DNA of 64,000 nt, taken from positions 62,001 to 126,000 of the forward strand of contig NZ_WHNY01000006.1 of NCBI RefSeq assembly GCF_013141695.1, in the 5' to 3' direction. Shown in pieces: positions 35,432 through 44,470 of the stretch. The translations under genes and the position numbers were made by a program. Under the pieces are notes generated by a model. It ran no database searches. It saw nothing but the letters and a program-made list of their open reading frames with translations, and was not told the origin of the DNA. The stretch comes from Paenibacillus plantarum. Its GTDB lineage: Bacteria; Bacillota; Bacilli; Paenibacillales; NBRC-103111. Position 1 is the stretch's first letter, and every line of letters starts with the position of its first letter.

Positions 35432-36718
35432 CTACTTCGCAGCCTGCGCGGCGTAAATCAGAGCCTCGCGCTCATTCGGGATTTCCCCGAGAGCCGCTCG
35501 CTCGAGCAGATCCTGCAGCAGCCTGCCCATCCATGGGCCGGGCTGCCGATCAAGGGCCGCCGCCACATCCTGGCCGGATATGGCGAGTTCCTTCAGGCTG
35601 AAGCAGGGGACCTCCTTCAGCCAATCCTCCCCGCGCCGCAATAACTCCGGCGCCGTCTGGGTCAAGAAGCGCGCCAAACCGCCGCGCTTCCCTTCCACCT
35701 GCGGCAGCTCGCGCAGCAGCCGCAATAACGCGCAGGCTGCGGCTTCGCCGCGGCGCACCGCGCCAAGCTTCCAGACCCGCTCCAGCGGAGCCGGGTCATC
35801 CACTTGGGCCTGCGCAGCGACAGCATCGCGCAGAGCAAGCACTTCCGCGACCGCTGCGCCATCCACGCGGGAGAACGTCAGCTCCTGGAGCGCCGCGCGG
35901 ACGACGTCCGCTGGCACCTCCAGGAGCATCAGCAGCATGGCCCAGCGGTCATGCTGCCCCTCCAGCGCGCTGACAGCGTCCAGCGCGTCGTCCCAGGCGA
36001 GCCAAGCCTCAAAAGGCAGCGGCAGCTGCTTTTTGAGGTAGGCCAGCAGGCCGCTCGCCAGCAGTAGCCGCACAGCCCGCGCAGGGGCTGGGCCTTCAAC
36101 CATGCGCTGCAGCTCGCTGCGCACGCGCTCCATCGCAATATGGCGCAGCAGTGGGGCATTCGCCAGCAGCGCTTGCCAAGTGCTAGCCTCGATCTCGAGA
36201 CCGTAGGTCGAGGCGAAACGAATGCAGCGAAGCATGCGCAGCGCATCTTCGCCAAAGCGCTCTTCCGCAATACCTACGCAGCGGAGCACGCCAGCGGCCA
36301 AATCCGCTTGTCCATCATAAGGATCCTGAAGAACGCCAGCTACATCCATTGCCATCGCGTTCATCGTGAAATCCCTTCGCCTCAAATCCTCGGTTAAATC
36401 CGAAATATAGGCAACAGAGGCAGGACGACGAAAACCTTCGTACGCTGCCTCCTTACGGAAGGTCGTTACCTCATAGGCTCCTTGAGCTATCAGAACGGTC
36501 ACAGTGCCATGTTGGAGTCCCGTTGGCACCGTCCTCTGAAAAATTCCAATAACCTGCTCTGGTAGCGCAGAGGTGGCGATATCAATGTCTTTGATCGGTC
36601 GTCCCAGCACAGCATCACGTACACAACCACCGACATAATAGGCCTCATAACCAGCTTCCATGAGCGTCGTTAATACCTCCGAAGCACCTGGATCATACAT
36701 TCCCTTACCAGCATCCAA
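35432..36718 (-). CDS. cca: CCA tRNA nucleotidyltransferase
   Basis: 428 residues from a TTG at 36718, chosen because AGGAG lies 7 nt upstream; the next ATG (36700) has no good site. Class II nucleotidyltransferase head YYVGGCVRDAVLGRPIKDIDIATSALPEQV (GGxVRD and DxD catalytic motifs), GTVTVLI...VTTFRKE, RRDFTMNAMAMD, and a tRNA-binding body (RFGEDALRMLRCIRFASTYGLEIEASTWQAL). It adds or repairs the tRNA 3' CCA end. The 3' two thirds are extremely GC-rich (46 of 60 bases from 35701), Ala/Leu/Arg-rich in protein, next to a very AT-rich spacer. Last gene of the ypjD-dapB-mgsA-bsh-cca operon. Confidence 0.93.
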   Translation of the reverse strand: MDAGKGMYDPGASEVLTTLMEAGYEAYYVGGCVRDAVLGRPIKDIDIATSALPEQVIGIFQRTVPTGLQHGTVTVLIAQGAYEVTTFRKEAAYEGFRRPASVAYISDLTEDLRRRDFTMNAMAMDVAGVLQDPYDGQADLAAGVLRCVGIAEERFGEDALRMLRCIRFASTYGLEIEASTWQALLANAPLLRHIAMERVRSELQRMVEGPAPARAVRLLLASGLLAYLKKQLPLPFEAWLAWDDALDAVSALEGQHDRWAMLLMLLEVPADVVRAALQELTFSRVDGAAVAEVLALRDAVAAQAQVDDPAPLERVWKLGAVRRGEAAACALLRLLRELPQVEGKRGGLARFLTQTAPELLRRGEDWLKEVPCFSLKELAISGQDVAAALDRQPGPWMGRLLQDLLERAALGEIPNEREALIYAAQAAK

Positions 36719-36745
36719 CTTAATTCTCCTATCCAGTTAGCATCC

Positions 36746-37918
36746 TTATTGACACGAAGATGCTGAAATGCGATGTGATTCAGGGAGTTCCCGTCCTAAC
36801 ACGCGATAGTAAATCTCCTCGTATTGAACAGTTGTAATATCATTACAGAACGTATACCGCGCACGGTTCAAACAATTCTGTGCCATTTGTTCATACATCA
36901 CTTGATTTTTCAAAAGATTAATTGCATAGTCGGCCATTTGCTCCGTATCACCGACTTCGGCTAGAAATCCAGTTTCACCATGCGTAATCAACTCAGGAAT
37001 TCCACCTGCATTGGATCCAATCGTTGGCACACCGCAAGCCATAGCTTCAAGTGCTACAAGTCCGAAGCTTTCTTTCTCAGAAGGCAGCAGCATGAGGTCT
37101 GCGAGTGAAATAACTTGAGCCACATCATCCTGCTTACCGCAGAACGTCACTTTATCCGTGAGACCCATTTCCTTCACCTTCGAAATCATTTTCGAAAGAT
37201 CTGGTCCTTCCCCAACGAATAGAAGTCGGGACGGCACTTCTTTGCTGACTTTTGCGAAAATATCCACAACATCCTGGACCCGTTTCACAGGTCGGAAATT
37301 GGAAATATGAATTAGAATTTTCTCATCTGGCCGCGCGAATTCGCCTCTTAGCTTCGATATATCTCGCGGGTAATACACCCGTTTATCTACAAAGTTATAA
37401 GTCAAATCAATATCACGATCAATAGCTAGCAATTCCCGTGTTTCTTTGATGAGATCCTTGGAAACTGCCGTTACAGCATCACTTTCATTGATGGCATAAC
37501 GGATAAGATCCGAAATCGATTGATCCTGCCCTAATACGGTAATATCTGTTCCGTGAAGCGTAGTTACAACCTTGAGATTCGAACCTACCATTTGCTTTGC
37601 AAGCAATGCACAAACGGCGTGCGGGATCGCATAATGCACGTGGAGCAAATCAAGCTCTTCCATTTTGGCAACCTGAGCTAATTTACTAGCGAGCGATAGA
37701 TCATATGGCGGATAGCGGAAGACGTAATATTGGCTAACTTCCACTTCATGATAATAAATATTTTTATGAAATTTGCCTAATCGAAACGGCATGCTATGTG
37801 TAATAAAGTGAACCTCGTGCCCTTTTTCAGCTAACAGCTTTCCAAGCTCAGTCGCTACTACACCTGATCCGCCAAGTGTTGGGTAACACGTAATACCAAT
37901 TTTTAATTTGTCTTTCAT
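36746..37918 (-). CDS. bshA: N-acetyl-alpha-D-glucosaminyl L-malate synthase (bacillithiol synthesis)
   Basis: 390 residues, GT4 glycosyltransferase. N-terminal ITCYPTLGGSGVVATELGKLLAEKGHEVHFITHSMPFR; LLHVHYAIPHAVCALLAKQM; C-terminal nucleotide-sugar site HISNFRPVKRVQDVVDIFAKV...LLFVGEGPDL and LLPSEKESFGLVALEAMACGVPTIGSNAGGIPELI (EX7E). It transfers GlcNAc to malate, first step of bacillithiol. Directly downstream of bshB1 with a 19-nt gap, order as in Bacillus ypjG-ypjH. Confidence 0.94.
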   Translation of the reverse strand: MKDKLKIGITCYPTLGGSGVVATELGKLLAEKGHEVHFITHSMPFRLGKFHKNIYYHEVEVSQYYVFRYPPYDLSLASKLAQVAKMEELDLLHVHYAIPHAVCALLAKQMVGSNLKVVTTLHGTDITVLGQDQSISDLIRYAINESDAVTAVSKDLIKETRELLAIDRDIDLTYNFVDKRVYYPRDISKLRGEFARPDEKILIHISNFRPVKRVQDVVDIFAKVSKEVPSRLLFVGEGPDLSKMISKVKEMGLTDKVTFCGKQDDVAQVISLADLMLLPSEKESFGLVALEAMACGVPTIGSNAGGIPELITHGETGFLAEVGDTEQMADYAINLLKNQVMYEQMAQNCLNRARYTFCNDITTVQYEEIYYRVLGRELPESHRISASSCQ

Positions 37919-37937
37919 TTCTCACACCTCTTTCCGA

Positions 37938-38630
37938 TCAATCAAAATGTTCTATCACCAAGGGGAGTTTGGAAACGAACCCTTCCGCGTACGTCAGTTG
38001 ACGCTTCTGACCCATGAGTCGATCACGAGCTTCTACACGTTCGACATAACCTTGATTGAGTGGCGTCGCAACGGTGCCCGTACCCGTTACAAATTGTGAC
38101 TGGTACGCACGCAGTGCTGCCATTTTGATATCATAAGTATTTGTTACATCTATAATTACATCAGCTTCATACACATCATTAATAAAATAAAAAAGTAGTT
38201 GCTCCACATTCACAGCATCTGTGTCTGGCAAATATTTACGCAACTTCGCATTAAAAACAGCTTCCTGCACGAGCATTGAACAGGCAATATGATCAGGGTG
38301 ACGATCTTGCCAATACGGTGCGAACACAATGCGAGGACGAAACTTCCTGATAACTTGTGTAATCCGTTCGATATGATCCGCCGTGACAAATAACCCTCGA
38401 TCTGGCAGTCCCAAATTCGTACGTGCTGCTACCCCTAGTATTTTCGCTGCTTCCGCAGCTTCTTCTAGTCTATTTTCAACCGTCCCATTTGAGGACATTT
38501 CGGCATAGGTCAATTCACAAAGCCCAACACGAAGTCCACGCTGTGTATGTTTGGCTATGGTTGCGCCCATCCCAATTTCAGCGTCGTCTGCATGGGCACC
38601 AAATATAAGAATATCTAATTGTTCACTCAT
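37938..38630 (-). CDS. bshB1: Bacillithiol deacetylase BshB1 (GlcNAc-malate deacetylase)
   Basis: 230 residues from the ATG at 38630; the frame extends upstream to 38687 but that part overlaps mgsA. LmbE/PIG-L family zinc hydrolase: DILIFGAHADDAEIGMGATIAKH (HxDD ligands; the usual Pro of AHPDD is Ala here), LPDRGL, and FAPYWQDRHPDHIACSMLVQEAVF with the second ligand set. It deacetylates GlcNAc-malate. The start lies one base from the mgsA stop, so it is translationally coupled. Confidence 0.92.
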   Translation of the reverse strand: MSEQLDILIFGAHADDAEIGMGATIAKHTQRGLRVGLCELTYAEMSSNGTVENRLEEAAEAAKILGVAARTNLGLPDRGLFVTADHIERITQVIRKFRPRIVFAPYWQDRHPDHIACSMLVQEAVFNAKLRKYLPDTDAVNVEQLLFYFINDVYEADVIIDVTNTYDIKMAALRAYQSQFVTGTGTVATPLNQGYVERVEARDRLMGQKRQLTYAEGFVSKLPLVIEHFD

Positions 38631-38631
38631 C

Positions 38632-39051
38632 TTATTCAATACCTGGTTTATATTTATGTACGAGTTCTCGCCAAGCAAAATCCCCACGATCCAACGCTCT
38701 TACAAGCAACTCAGCAGTCGCAATATTCGTAGCGCATGGAATTCCCTGCACATCGCACAAACGAAGCAGAGCGATAATATCAGGCTCGTGTGGTTGAGCC
38801 ATCAATGGATCACGCAAGAAGATGATCAAATCCATCTCATTTTTGGCAACCAGCGCCCCAATCTGCTGATCGCCACCAAGTGGCCCTGACATAAATCGAT
38901 GAATATTCAATTTCGTATTTGCCATGATTCTCGTGCCTGTCGTGCCCGTTGCATATAGTTTGTGACCCTCGAAAACATGCTCATAAGCCGTTACGAAATT
39001 CACCATCTCATCTTTTTTTCGATCATGGGCAATAAGTGCGATGCTTAACAT
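38632..39051 (-). CDS. mgsA: Methylglyoxal synthase
   Basis: 139 residues, the usual length. [29 protein letters not shown] (phosphate loop), [31 protein letters not shown] with the catalytic Asp in GGDQQ, and [24 protein letters not shown]. It converts dihydroxyacetone phosphate to methylglyoxal and phosphate, relieving sugar-phosphate build-up. Its neighbours bshB1 and bshA make bacillithiol, which is used to detoxify methylglyoxal, so the grouping makes biochemical sense. Confidence 0.95.
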   Translation of the reverse strand: MLSIALIAHDRKKDEMVNFVTAYEHVFEGHKLYATGTTGTRIMANTKLNIHRFMSGPLGGDQQIGALVAKNEMDLIIFLRDPLMAQPHEPDIIALLRLCDVQGIPCATNIATAELLVRALDRGDFAWRELVHKYKPGIE

Positions 39052-39077
39052 CTGACTTCCACTCTCCTAGGGGGTCT

Positions 39078-39881
39078 CTAATCTATAAAATGCTCAAAAC
39101 CATAAATCATTCCGGTATAGGTCATAACTTTACGAACCGCTATCGCTACACCTGGCATATAAGCTGCACGATCATAAGAGTCATGTCGAATTTTAAGCGC
39201 TTGACCTTGTTCGGCCATAATAACTTCTTGTTGTGCAAATACACCTGGCAGACGCACACTATGTATTCTGAATCCATTGTAATACCCACCGCGGGAACCT
39301 TCAATTGTTTCTTCTTCTTTCGGATTACCTTGTTTAATTTCTTCGCGTACTTCTGAAATGAGCTCAGCGGTTTTGACAGCTGTTCCGGACGGCGCATCCA
39401 GCTTTTGATCACCGTGATATTCGATAATTTCCAGATGCGGGAAATATTTCGAAGCTTGGGCAGCGAACCTCATCATGAGAATAGCTCCAATGGAGAAATT
39501 TGGTGCAATTAACCCACCAATATTGTTGTCTCGGCATAGCATGTCCAAATCAGCAATAGCTTGAGGGGTGAATCCCGTTGTTCCCATCACGGGACGTATC
39601 CCTAAGCGAATTGCAAGATTGGTATGTGAAACCGCTGTTTGCGGTCCTGTAAAATCAACTAACACATCTGGTTTGGATTGGGTTAAAACCTTTTCGATGT
39701 CGTTACCCATTAGAATCCCACAGTCATCCATACCAACCATTCTTCCAAGATCAATGGGGCCAGAGGTACGACTTACTCCTGCTACTAACTCCATATCTGA
39801 CTCACGCAGAACGGTCTTGACGACCTCCCGCCCCATTCTTCCACTTGCTCCGATAACTGCTACTCGTATTCTACGCTCCAT
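39078..39881 (-). CDS. dapB: 4-hydroxy-tetrahydrodipicolinate reductase
   Basis: 267 residues. N-terminal NAD(P) loop VAVIGASGRMGREVVKTV, VDFTGPQTAVSHTNLAIR, MGTTGFTP, NFSIGAILMMRFA, and the signature EIIEYHGDQKLDAPSGTAVKTAEL carrying catalytic His and Lys. It acts in the lysine/diaminopimelate pathway. AAAGGAG upstream of the ATG. Flanked by the TPR gene (17 nt upstream) and mgsA (26 nt downstream) in one operon. Confidence 0.95.
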   Translation of the reverse strand: MERRIRVAVIGASGRMGREVVKTVLRESDMELVAGVSRTSGPIDLGRMVGMDDCGILMGNDIEKVLTQSKPDVLVDFTGPQTAVSHTNLAIRLGIRPVMGTTGFTPQAIADLDMLCRDNNIGGLIAPNFSIGAILMMRFAAQASKYFPHLEIIEYHGDQKLDAPSGTAVKTAELISEVREEIKQGNPKEEETIEGSRGGYYNGFRIHSVRLPGVFAQQEVIMAEQGQALKIRHDSYDRAAYMPGVAIAVRKVMTYTGMIYGFEHFID

Positions 39882-39897
39882 TTTGTGATGATCTCCT

Positions 39898-40422
39898 TTA
39901 TCTATGTTTCGGGCCTAACTCTGTTTCCATTTTGACCTTGTAGATTGTGGCGTGCTGCTTTGCAAGCTCATTATGCGGCTCTAGACGTACAGCCTCCATA
40001 ACGGTTTGATAAGCTCTGGTATAATCCTTACGCATGGCGAAGGCTTCACCTAGAATAAGATACGCTTCAATGGCTAGCGGATCAAGCACTATCGCTTCTT
40101 TTAGCAGAAATATAGCGCGCTCCGGATGAGCAGACGGATTCGTAAGCTGCCTTCTGGCTTGTTCGACGAGCTCACGTGCATTCAACACTTGCAAATGAAA
40201 GCGAAATGCCTCATTCGCCGGATCTAGATCAATCGCTTTTGATGCATGTTCCACCGCTTTGATTAGCTTATTACTTCTCGCAAAAGTAATGGAAAGTTTG
40301 TGATGATAGGCAGCATTGTTTGGTTCTTCAGCTATTGCTTTTTCAAACCATTCAATGGCCTTTTCAAAATCATGCCCAAGTATGGATTCGTATGCTTTTT
40401 GTATTTGATTTTCTCCATTCAT
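39898..40422 (-). CDS. Tetratricopeptide repeat protein
   Basis: 174 residues from the ATG at 40422, chosen because AAAGGAGG lies 8 nt upstream. Four TPR-like units: QKAYESILGHDFEKAIEWFEKAIAEEPNNAAYHHKLSITFARSNKLIKAVEHASKAIDLDPANEAFRFHLQVLNAR and PERAIFLLKEAIVLDPLAIEAYLILGEAFAMRKDYTRAYQTVMEAVRLEPHN. No signal peptide or membrane segment. It lies between ypjD and dapB, where B. subtilis has no such gene. Function unknown. Confidence 0.7.
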   Translation of the reverse strand: MNGENQIQKAYESILGHDFEKAIEWFEKAIAEEPNNAAYHHKLSITFARSNKLIKAVEHASKAIDLDPANEAFRFHLQVLNARELVEQARRQLTNPSAHPERAIFLLKEAIVLDPLAIEAYLILGEAFAMRKDYTRAYQTVMEAVRLEPHNELAKQHATIYKVKMETELGPKHR

Positions 40423-40486
40423 CTGCCCATCCTCCTTTGCCATTAACGGTTTTCCCGATTCATGGGGATGGTTTAGTTTATGAAGA

Positions 40487-40825
40487 TCAATTCGTTTCGG
40501 TGTTTATTTTAGTCCAACGCCCTGCATCACGGGTATTGAATTTATGCATGATTTTGTCATGCGCTTCGGTCAGATCAATGCCAAGTGAATTCGCAAAGCA
40601 GATCGTAATGAATAAAATATCACCAAGCTCCAACTCGATTGAATTGTCCGCTTCTGTACTTTTTTTCGGTTTTTCACCGTAAGAATGATTCACCTCACGT
40701 GCTAATTCACCAACTTCTTCAGACATTCTAGCCAGCATAGAAAGAGGACTGAAATATCCTTCCTTGAACTGGGAAATATAAGTATCAACCTCTTGTTGCA
40801 GGTCTTTAAGTGTACGTTCTGACAT
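40487..40825 (-). CDS. ypjD: MazG-like nucleotide pyrophosphohydrolase YpjD
   Basis: 112 residues from the ATG at 40825 (AAGGA upstream), same length as YpjD of Bacillus. All-alpha NTP pyrophosphatase with the EExxE...ExxD metal motif: LARMSEEVGELAREVNHSYG and IELELGDILFITICFANSLGIDL. It probably hydrolyses non-canonical or excess nucleoside triphosphates. First gene of the operon running to cca, with a good promoter just upstream. Confidence 0.9.
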   Translation of the reverse strand: MSERTLKDLQQEVDTYISQFKEGYFSPLSMLARMSEEVGELAREVNHSYGEKPKKSTEADNSIELELGDILFITICFANSLGIDLTEAHDKIMHKFNTRDAGRWTKINTETN

Positions 40826-40868
40826 TGGCATCCTTCTTTCTATCCTCTTCACAAAGGTTATCCTCCTT

Positions 40869-40897
40869 ATGTTAAACTAAACGAGAAAAGTTGACAA
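40869..40897 (-). promoter_or_regulatory. Sigma-A promoter of the ypjD-tpr-dapB-mgsA-bshB1-bshA-cca operon
   Basis: Minus strand: TTGTCA (40897-40892), 17-nt spacer, TAACAT (40874-40869), about 45 nt before the ypjD start. The seven genes behind it have gaps of at most 64 nt and no terminator between them. Confidence 0.65.
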
Positions 40898-40941
40898 ATT
40901 TTTTTAGACAAGGCAAGCATATTAGGCATGGAGGAATTTAC

Positions 40942-41814
40942 ATGATATTTAAAGAAAGGTTCCAAGATCAATTTCTCAATGTATTGGGAATCTTGATTGG
41001 AACAGCGATTTATGCGTTTGGTTTGCATTATTTTGTCATATCGAATGAGCTAATGGAAGGTGGATTAACCGGCATCTCTCTTTTACTCAAATACGTGCTT
41101 AATGTGCCACCCTCCATCTCCACCCTCGTATTTAATATTCCTTTATTTTACTTAGGCTGGCGGAATTTTGGTAAAGGTCCCATGCTGTACACGATTTTCG
41201 GCGTTATTTGCCTATCATTGTTTCTGTGGGTGATGGAATGGCTAATCCATATGGGCTGGATAGTACCTTTTCATACTACACAAGACTATTTTCTAGCAAC
41301 CCTTTATGCTGGGATCACACTGGGCACGGGTCTTGGGCTTGTATTTCGATTTGGTGGAACAACAGGTGGTTCTGATATATTAGCTCGCATTGGTCATAAA
41401 AAGAGAGGCTGGAGTGTCGGACAAGTCATTCTTATCATTGATGTCGTCGTTATTGGCTCTTCTTTCATTTATCTCCCCAAAGAAAAGGTGCTCTATTCAC
41501 TAGTAGCTGTATTCGTCACTTCACGGATTATTGATTACATATCAGAAGGCGCCTATGCAGCCAAAGCATTTACGATCATTAGTGAACAGCCCAATGTCTT
41601 AGCAGAATCTATCACCAAAGTTCTTGATCGCGGAGTAACGCTCTTCCCAGCACGAGGTGCGTATTCAGGAAACACGAAGGAAGTCGTTTATTGTGTCGTT
41701 TACCGGCATGAGACAAGACAATTACGAGAGTTAATTCACGCCGTTGATCCACGTGCTTTCATTATTGTTGGGGATGTTCATGAGGTCATCGGTGAAGGCT
41801 TTAAAACGAATTAA
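40942..41814 (+). CDS. ypjC: YitT family membrane protein (YpjC-like)
   Basis: 290 residues from the ATG at 40942 (GGAGG 7 nt upstream; the TTG at 40891 overlaps the divergent promoter). Five to six membrane segments in the first 190 residues (YAFGLHYFVISNELMEGGLTGISLLLKYVLNVPPSISTLVFNIPLFYLGWR, GITLGTGLGLVFRFGGTTGGSDILARI), then a soluble DUF2179 domain (AKAFTIISEQPNVLAESITKVLDRGVTLFPARGAYSGNTKEVVYCVVYRHE). Widespread in Bacilli with several paralogs; role unknown, possibly transport. Here divergent from ypjD, whereas the neighbouring ypj genes are on the minus strand. Confidence 0.85.
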   Translation: MIFKERFQDQFLNVLGILIGTAIYAFGLHYFVISNELMEGGLTGISLLLKYVLNVPPSISTLVFNIPLFYLGWRNFGKGPMLYTIFGVICLSLFLWVMEWLIHMGWIVPFHTTQDYFLATLYAGITLGTGLGLVFRFGGTTGGSDILARIGHKKRGWSVGQVILIIDVVVIGSSFIYLPKEKVLYSLVAVFVTSRIIDYISEGAYAAKAFTIISEQPNVLAESITKVLDRGVTLFPARGAYSGNTKEVVYCVVYRHETRQLRELIHAVDPRAFIIVGDVHEVIGEGFKTN

Positions 41815-41837
41815 TTTGTTAGTTGAATAAAAATAAA

Positions 41838-41885
41838 AAAAAGTGGGTTAAACAGCTCAACAGAGCTTGCTTAATCCACTTTTTC
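41838..41885. terminator. Bidirectional terminator between ypjC and ypjB
   Basis: AAAAGTGGGTTAA...AGCTC-AACA-GAGCT...TTAATCCACTTTTT; convergent genes share it. Confidence 0.85.
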
Positions 41886-42764
41886 TCATCTATTTTCGCT
41901 TTCCTTTGTTTGCCTAACGGGAACGATATGTCGACCAGATTGGTACATTTGCCAACCAACATAGGATAAAACACCAATAATAATAACACCTATACTGAGT
42001 GACCAAATGATGGGATGATACGGATCCGTGAGAGGCACATAGGCCAGTGCATCTTTATGTTTCATAAAGATTTCATCCAGCACTTGGTTCAAATTCACGA
42101 TCCCAGCTTCTAAAGGTCTAATAGGCATTGGTTTCGTATTCACATTCGTTCGAAGGTAGACGATTAAGGAATCTAACTTCTCAATGGATGAAGGATCACG
42201 ACTAATGATTAACGAGGGATGAATAATGGCGATATGTTGTGATAACTTACCAAATTCTTCTATTGCTTCTTGCTGTTTATTAGCCTTAACTTGCTGACTT
42301 AACATTTCACTATCATTTTGCAGAACCTTATAGTATTGCAGCCACATCGGCTGGTTCTTATGAGAAAGCGCATCTGTTGCTAGACGAATTTTGGCAACAG
42401 CTACTTGTCCATCAGTTGGTGAGTAATTGACCGCATTATAAACCCGTTTCGCATCAGTGATGGTTGCAGTCAAAGCATTCAATCCCTCAATGGACGTAAT
42501 TCCTTCAAATGAAATTTTCGGAATTTGATCTGATAATTGAATCAACTTATTTCTGGCCTCAACTACTTGTCCAGACATCGTAAATGTATACATCTCTTCG
42601 GCAATCTGATTTAAAAACGAAATCCGCTCTACTTGAACTGGGTCTATAGGTTTACTAGCTTGTCCAACTGTATGTTGATTGGTACCGCAAGCTGCAAGTA
42701 AACAAAGAACTAGGCCGAGTAAGATCGTCACCGCTATCCCTCTTATCGTTCTATCGAAAAACAT
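41886..42764 (-). CDS. ypjB: Sporulation-associated lipoprotein/membrane protein YpjB
   Basis: 292 residues. N-terminal signal with a lipobox (IAVTILLGLVLCLLAACGTN), a long helical extracytoplasmic region, and a C-terminal membrane segment (IIWSLSIGVIIIGVLSYVGWQMY) with a basic cytoplasmic tail. This topology and the position between ypjA and ypjC match YpjB, a protein of spore-formers. Possible lipid anchoring and a second membrane pass would tether both ends. GGAGGGGA precedes the ATG. Exact role unknown. Confidence 0.8.
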   Translation of the reverse strand: MFFDRTIRGIAVTILLGLVLCLLAACGTNQHTVGQASKPIDPVQVERISFLNQIAEEMYTFTMSGQVVEARNKLIQLSDQIPKISFEGITSIEGLNALTATITDAKRVYNAVNYSPTDGQVAVAKIRLATDALSHKNQPMWLQYYKVLQNDSEMLSQQVKANKQQEAIEEFGKLSQHIAIIHPSLIISRDPSSIEKLDSLIVYLRTNVNTKPMPIRPLEAGIVNLNQVLDEIFMKHKDALAYVPLTDPYHPIIWSLSIGVIIIGVLSYVGWQMYQSGRHIVPVRQTKESENR

Positions 42765-42818
42765 GGGACATCCCCTCCTTCACCATCATCATATGGAGGT
42801 TCGTCCCGCTTTAGACCA

Positions 42819-43478
42819 TCAGGTATTAGCTTTCAACATTTTTTTCTCTCTTACCAATAAACACGTAATCGCAATCCAGATTCCAATGATACTCAAACAT
42901 ATCGTGAAGAATTGAATCGTTCCCAAATAGGGATGCAACTCGCGTTGGAGTCTTGGGAAAACTCCTCTTTCATAGTCCATGAAATCATTCCAAAATGTCC
43001 AGATTGCCACCAGTACAATGGCAGGCAAGCGGAATGAAAACCAACGAACAAATAACAGCGCTTCCACGGCCATTGCCAAATGAGACGCGGTCAGCATCCA
43101 TCCATCCCATCCAACAGCTGCCCCATGCCAAGCTCCAGCCCAGATCATCGTAACTGCCCAGATCCCATATTTAAATGATGTGATAAGCCCGAAAGCTTCA
43201 ACAAAGCCGCGAATAGCCCTATACAGCTTACTCGTTGGTTTGGTGAGGGACCGATCGACAATCAAGTAACCCACAGAAAGGGTGAAAAATAAACTGGCAG
43301 TCGGACTATCTGGTACAAAAAACACATACCATACCGGATTCTCCGCAATGGTGTCTACCATTTGAAGCCAATACCACTCATAGCCATATATGGTACCTAG
43401 TAAATTGCTAATAAAAAGCAACCATAGCATTCTCTTACTAAGTAAGAAGTCTCTGCTCCACCAATAGGATACGGACAA
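42819..43478 (-). CDS. ypjA: YpjA-like membrane protein (DUF1405)
   Basis: 219 residues from a TTG at 43478, chosen because AAAGGAGG lies 7 nt upstream; the longer frame from 43565 runs through the qcrC terminator and is unlikely. Six or seven hydrophobic segments (MLWLLFISNLLGTIYGYEWYWLQM, YVFFVPDSPTASLFFTLSVGYLIV, WAVTMIWAGAWHGAAVGWDGWMLTASHLAMAVEALLFVRW, FTICLSIIGIWIAITCLLV) match DUF1405. Gene order after qcrABC is conserved in Bacilli, suggesting a link to the cytochrome bc complex, but no function is established. Confidence 0.82.
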   Translation of the reverse strand: MSVSYWWSRDFLLSKRMLWLLFISNLLGTIYGYEWYWLQMVDTIAENPVWYVFFVPDSPTASLFFTLSVGYLIVDRSLTKPTSKLYRAIRGFVEAFGLITSFKYGIWAVTMIWAGAWHGAAVGWDGWMLTASHLAMAVEALLFVRWFSFRLPAIVLVAIWTFWNDFMDYERGVFPRLQRELHPYLGTIQFFTICLSIIGIWIAITCLLVREKKMLKANT

Positions 43479-43530
43479 GTTGGTCCCTCCTTTAGAATCA
43501 AGTTTGATATGTAGACCATCTAAAATTTTC

Positions 43531-43564
43531 AAAAAAAACCTGATCACTTTCGCGACCAGGTTCA
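43531..43564 (-). terminator. Terminator after qcrC
   Basis: AACCTGGTCGCG-AAAG-TGATCAGGTT followed by eight T on the minus strand, 5 nt after the qcrC stop. Confidence 0.85.
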
Positions 43565-43568
43565 CATT

Positions 43569-44450
43569 TTATTGAGTTTTTTGTTTCGATAACCACTCAG
43601 CTAATTTATCAATATCGGCATCTGTTAAGCCTTTATCGATATTAGGCTTATACATAGCAGGCATGTTGCCTTTACCATTTTTGATAATGCCCATAATGTC
43701 ATCTTTCGTGTGTCCATCGCCTACACCTAACAAAGCGGGTACACCAGAAGCTGGCATTCCTTTAAGCTGTGCACCGTGACATGCTAAGCAAGTTGCTTTT
43801 GCATAAATCGCAGCACCTGGGTCATCAGCAGCAACAATTGCAGCTGCTTTCTTCGTTTCTTTCTTCGCACCTTCGCCACCTTTGTTAGCGTTCATTTCTT
43901 CTTCACGCTTGATGTGCTCTGGAATGATGTTTTTCTCTTTAAGCTCAACTTGATAGTGAGACCAAGATGTGTACGTAAGGTATGTACAAGCAATCAAAGA
44001 TAAAATCATTAGGCTTGAAGCAATTGGTCTTCTGTAGAAGCGACGTTCTTTACCTGTATCCAAGAATGGAGCCAGTAATAATCCGCCGAAAAGTAAACCT
44101 GGTACTACAACCGCTCCAAGAACTACATAATCACCCGATGTATAAGGGTATTTCAGCAATTGATACATGAACAAGAAATACCAGTCAGGCATCGGAATAA
44201 ATGCTGTGTTCTTCGGATCCGCAGGATAACCTAACGGAGCTGGGTCGGACATAACTAGAACTAGCATACCGACCAAGACAACGACACCAACCATCCATTC
44301 TTTTAACAAGAAGTTTGGAATGAAGGCTTCTGATTTACCTGGGTAAGCAGAGTAATCTCTAGGAATTAGTCGTTGTTCTTGCGTTTTCTTAATTACGCGG
44401 GAATCCCCTACGTAAACGATTTTTTCATCAGACTTATGACCATGCGCCAC
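43569..44450 (-). CDS. qcrC: Menaquinol:cytochrome c reductase, cytochrome b/c subunit
   Basis: 293 residues. First half is a subunit IV-like cytochrome b C-terminal part with three to four membrane helices (FLLKEWMVGVVVLVGMLVLVMSDPAPLGYPADPKNTAFIPMPDWYFLFMYQLLKYP, containing the quinone-site PDWY variant). A charged linker then leads to a cytochrome c domain with the haem motif CLACH (about residue 223) and distal Met in NGKGNMPAMY. The fusion is typical of Bacillus-type bc complexes, which pass electrons from menaquinol to cytochrome c. Third gene of qcrABC. Confidence 0.95.
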   Translation of the reverse strand: MAHGHKSDEKIVYVGDSRVIKKTQEQRLIPRDYSAYPGKSEAFIPNFLLKEWMVGVVVLVGMLVLVMSDPAPLGYPADPKNTAFIPMPDWYFLFMYQLLKYPYTSGDYVVLGAVVVPGLLFGGLLLAPFLDTGKERRFYRRPIASSLMILSLIACTYLTYTSWSHYQVELKEKNIIPEHIKREEEMNANKGGEGAKKETKKAAAIVAADDPGAAIYAKATCLACHGAQLKGMPASGVPALLGVGDGHTKDDIMGIIKNGKGNMPAMYKPNIDKGLTDADIDKLAEWLSKQKTQ

Positions 44451-44470
44451 GCTATTCGCCCCTCCCTAAA

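Noticed and set aside
35580..36041. 153-residue plus-strand frame
   Set aside because: Antisense shadow of the GC-rich part of cca, dominated by Ser/Arg/Ala.
40891..40920. TTGACA on the plus strand as promoter for ypjC
   Set aside because: No acceptable -10 at 16-19 nt; the same bases form a much better minus-strand promoter for ypjD.
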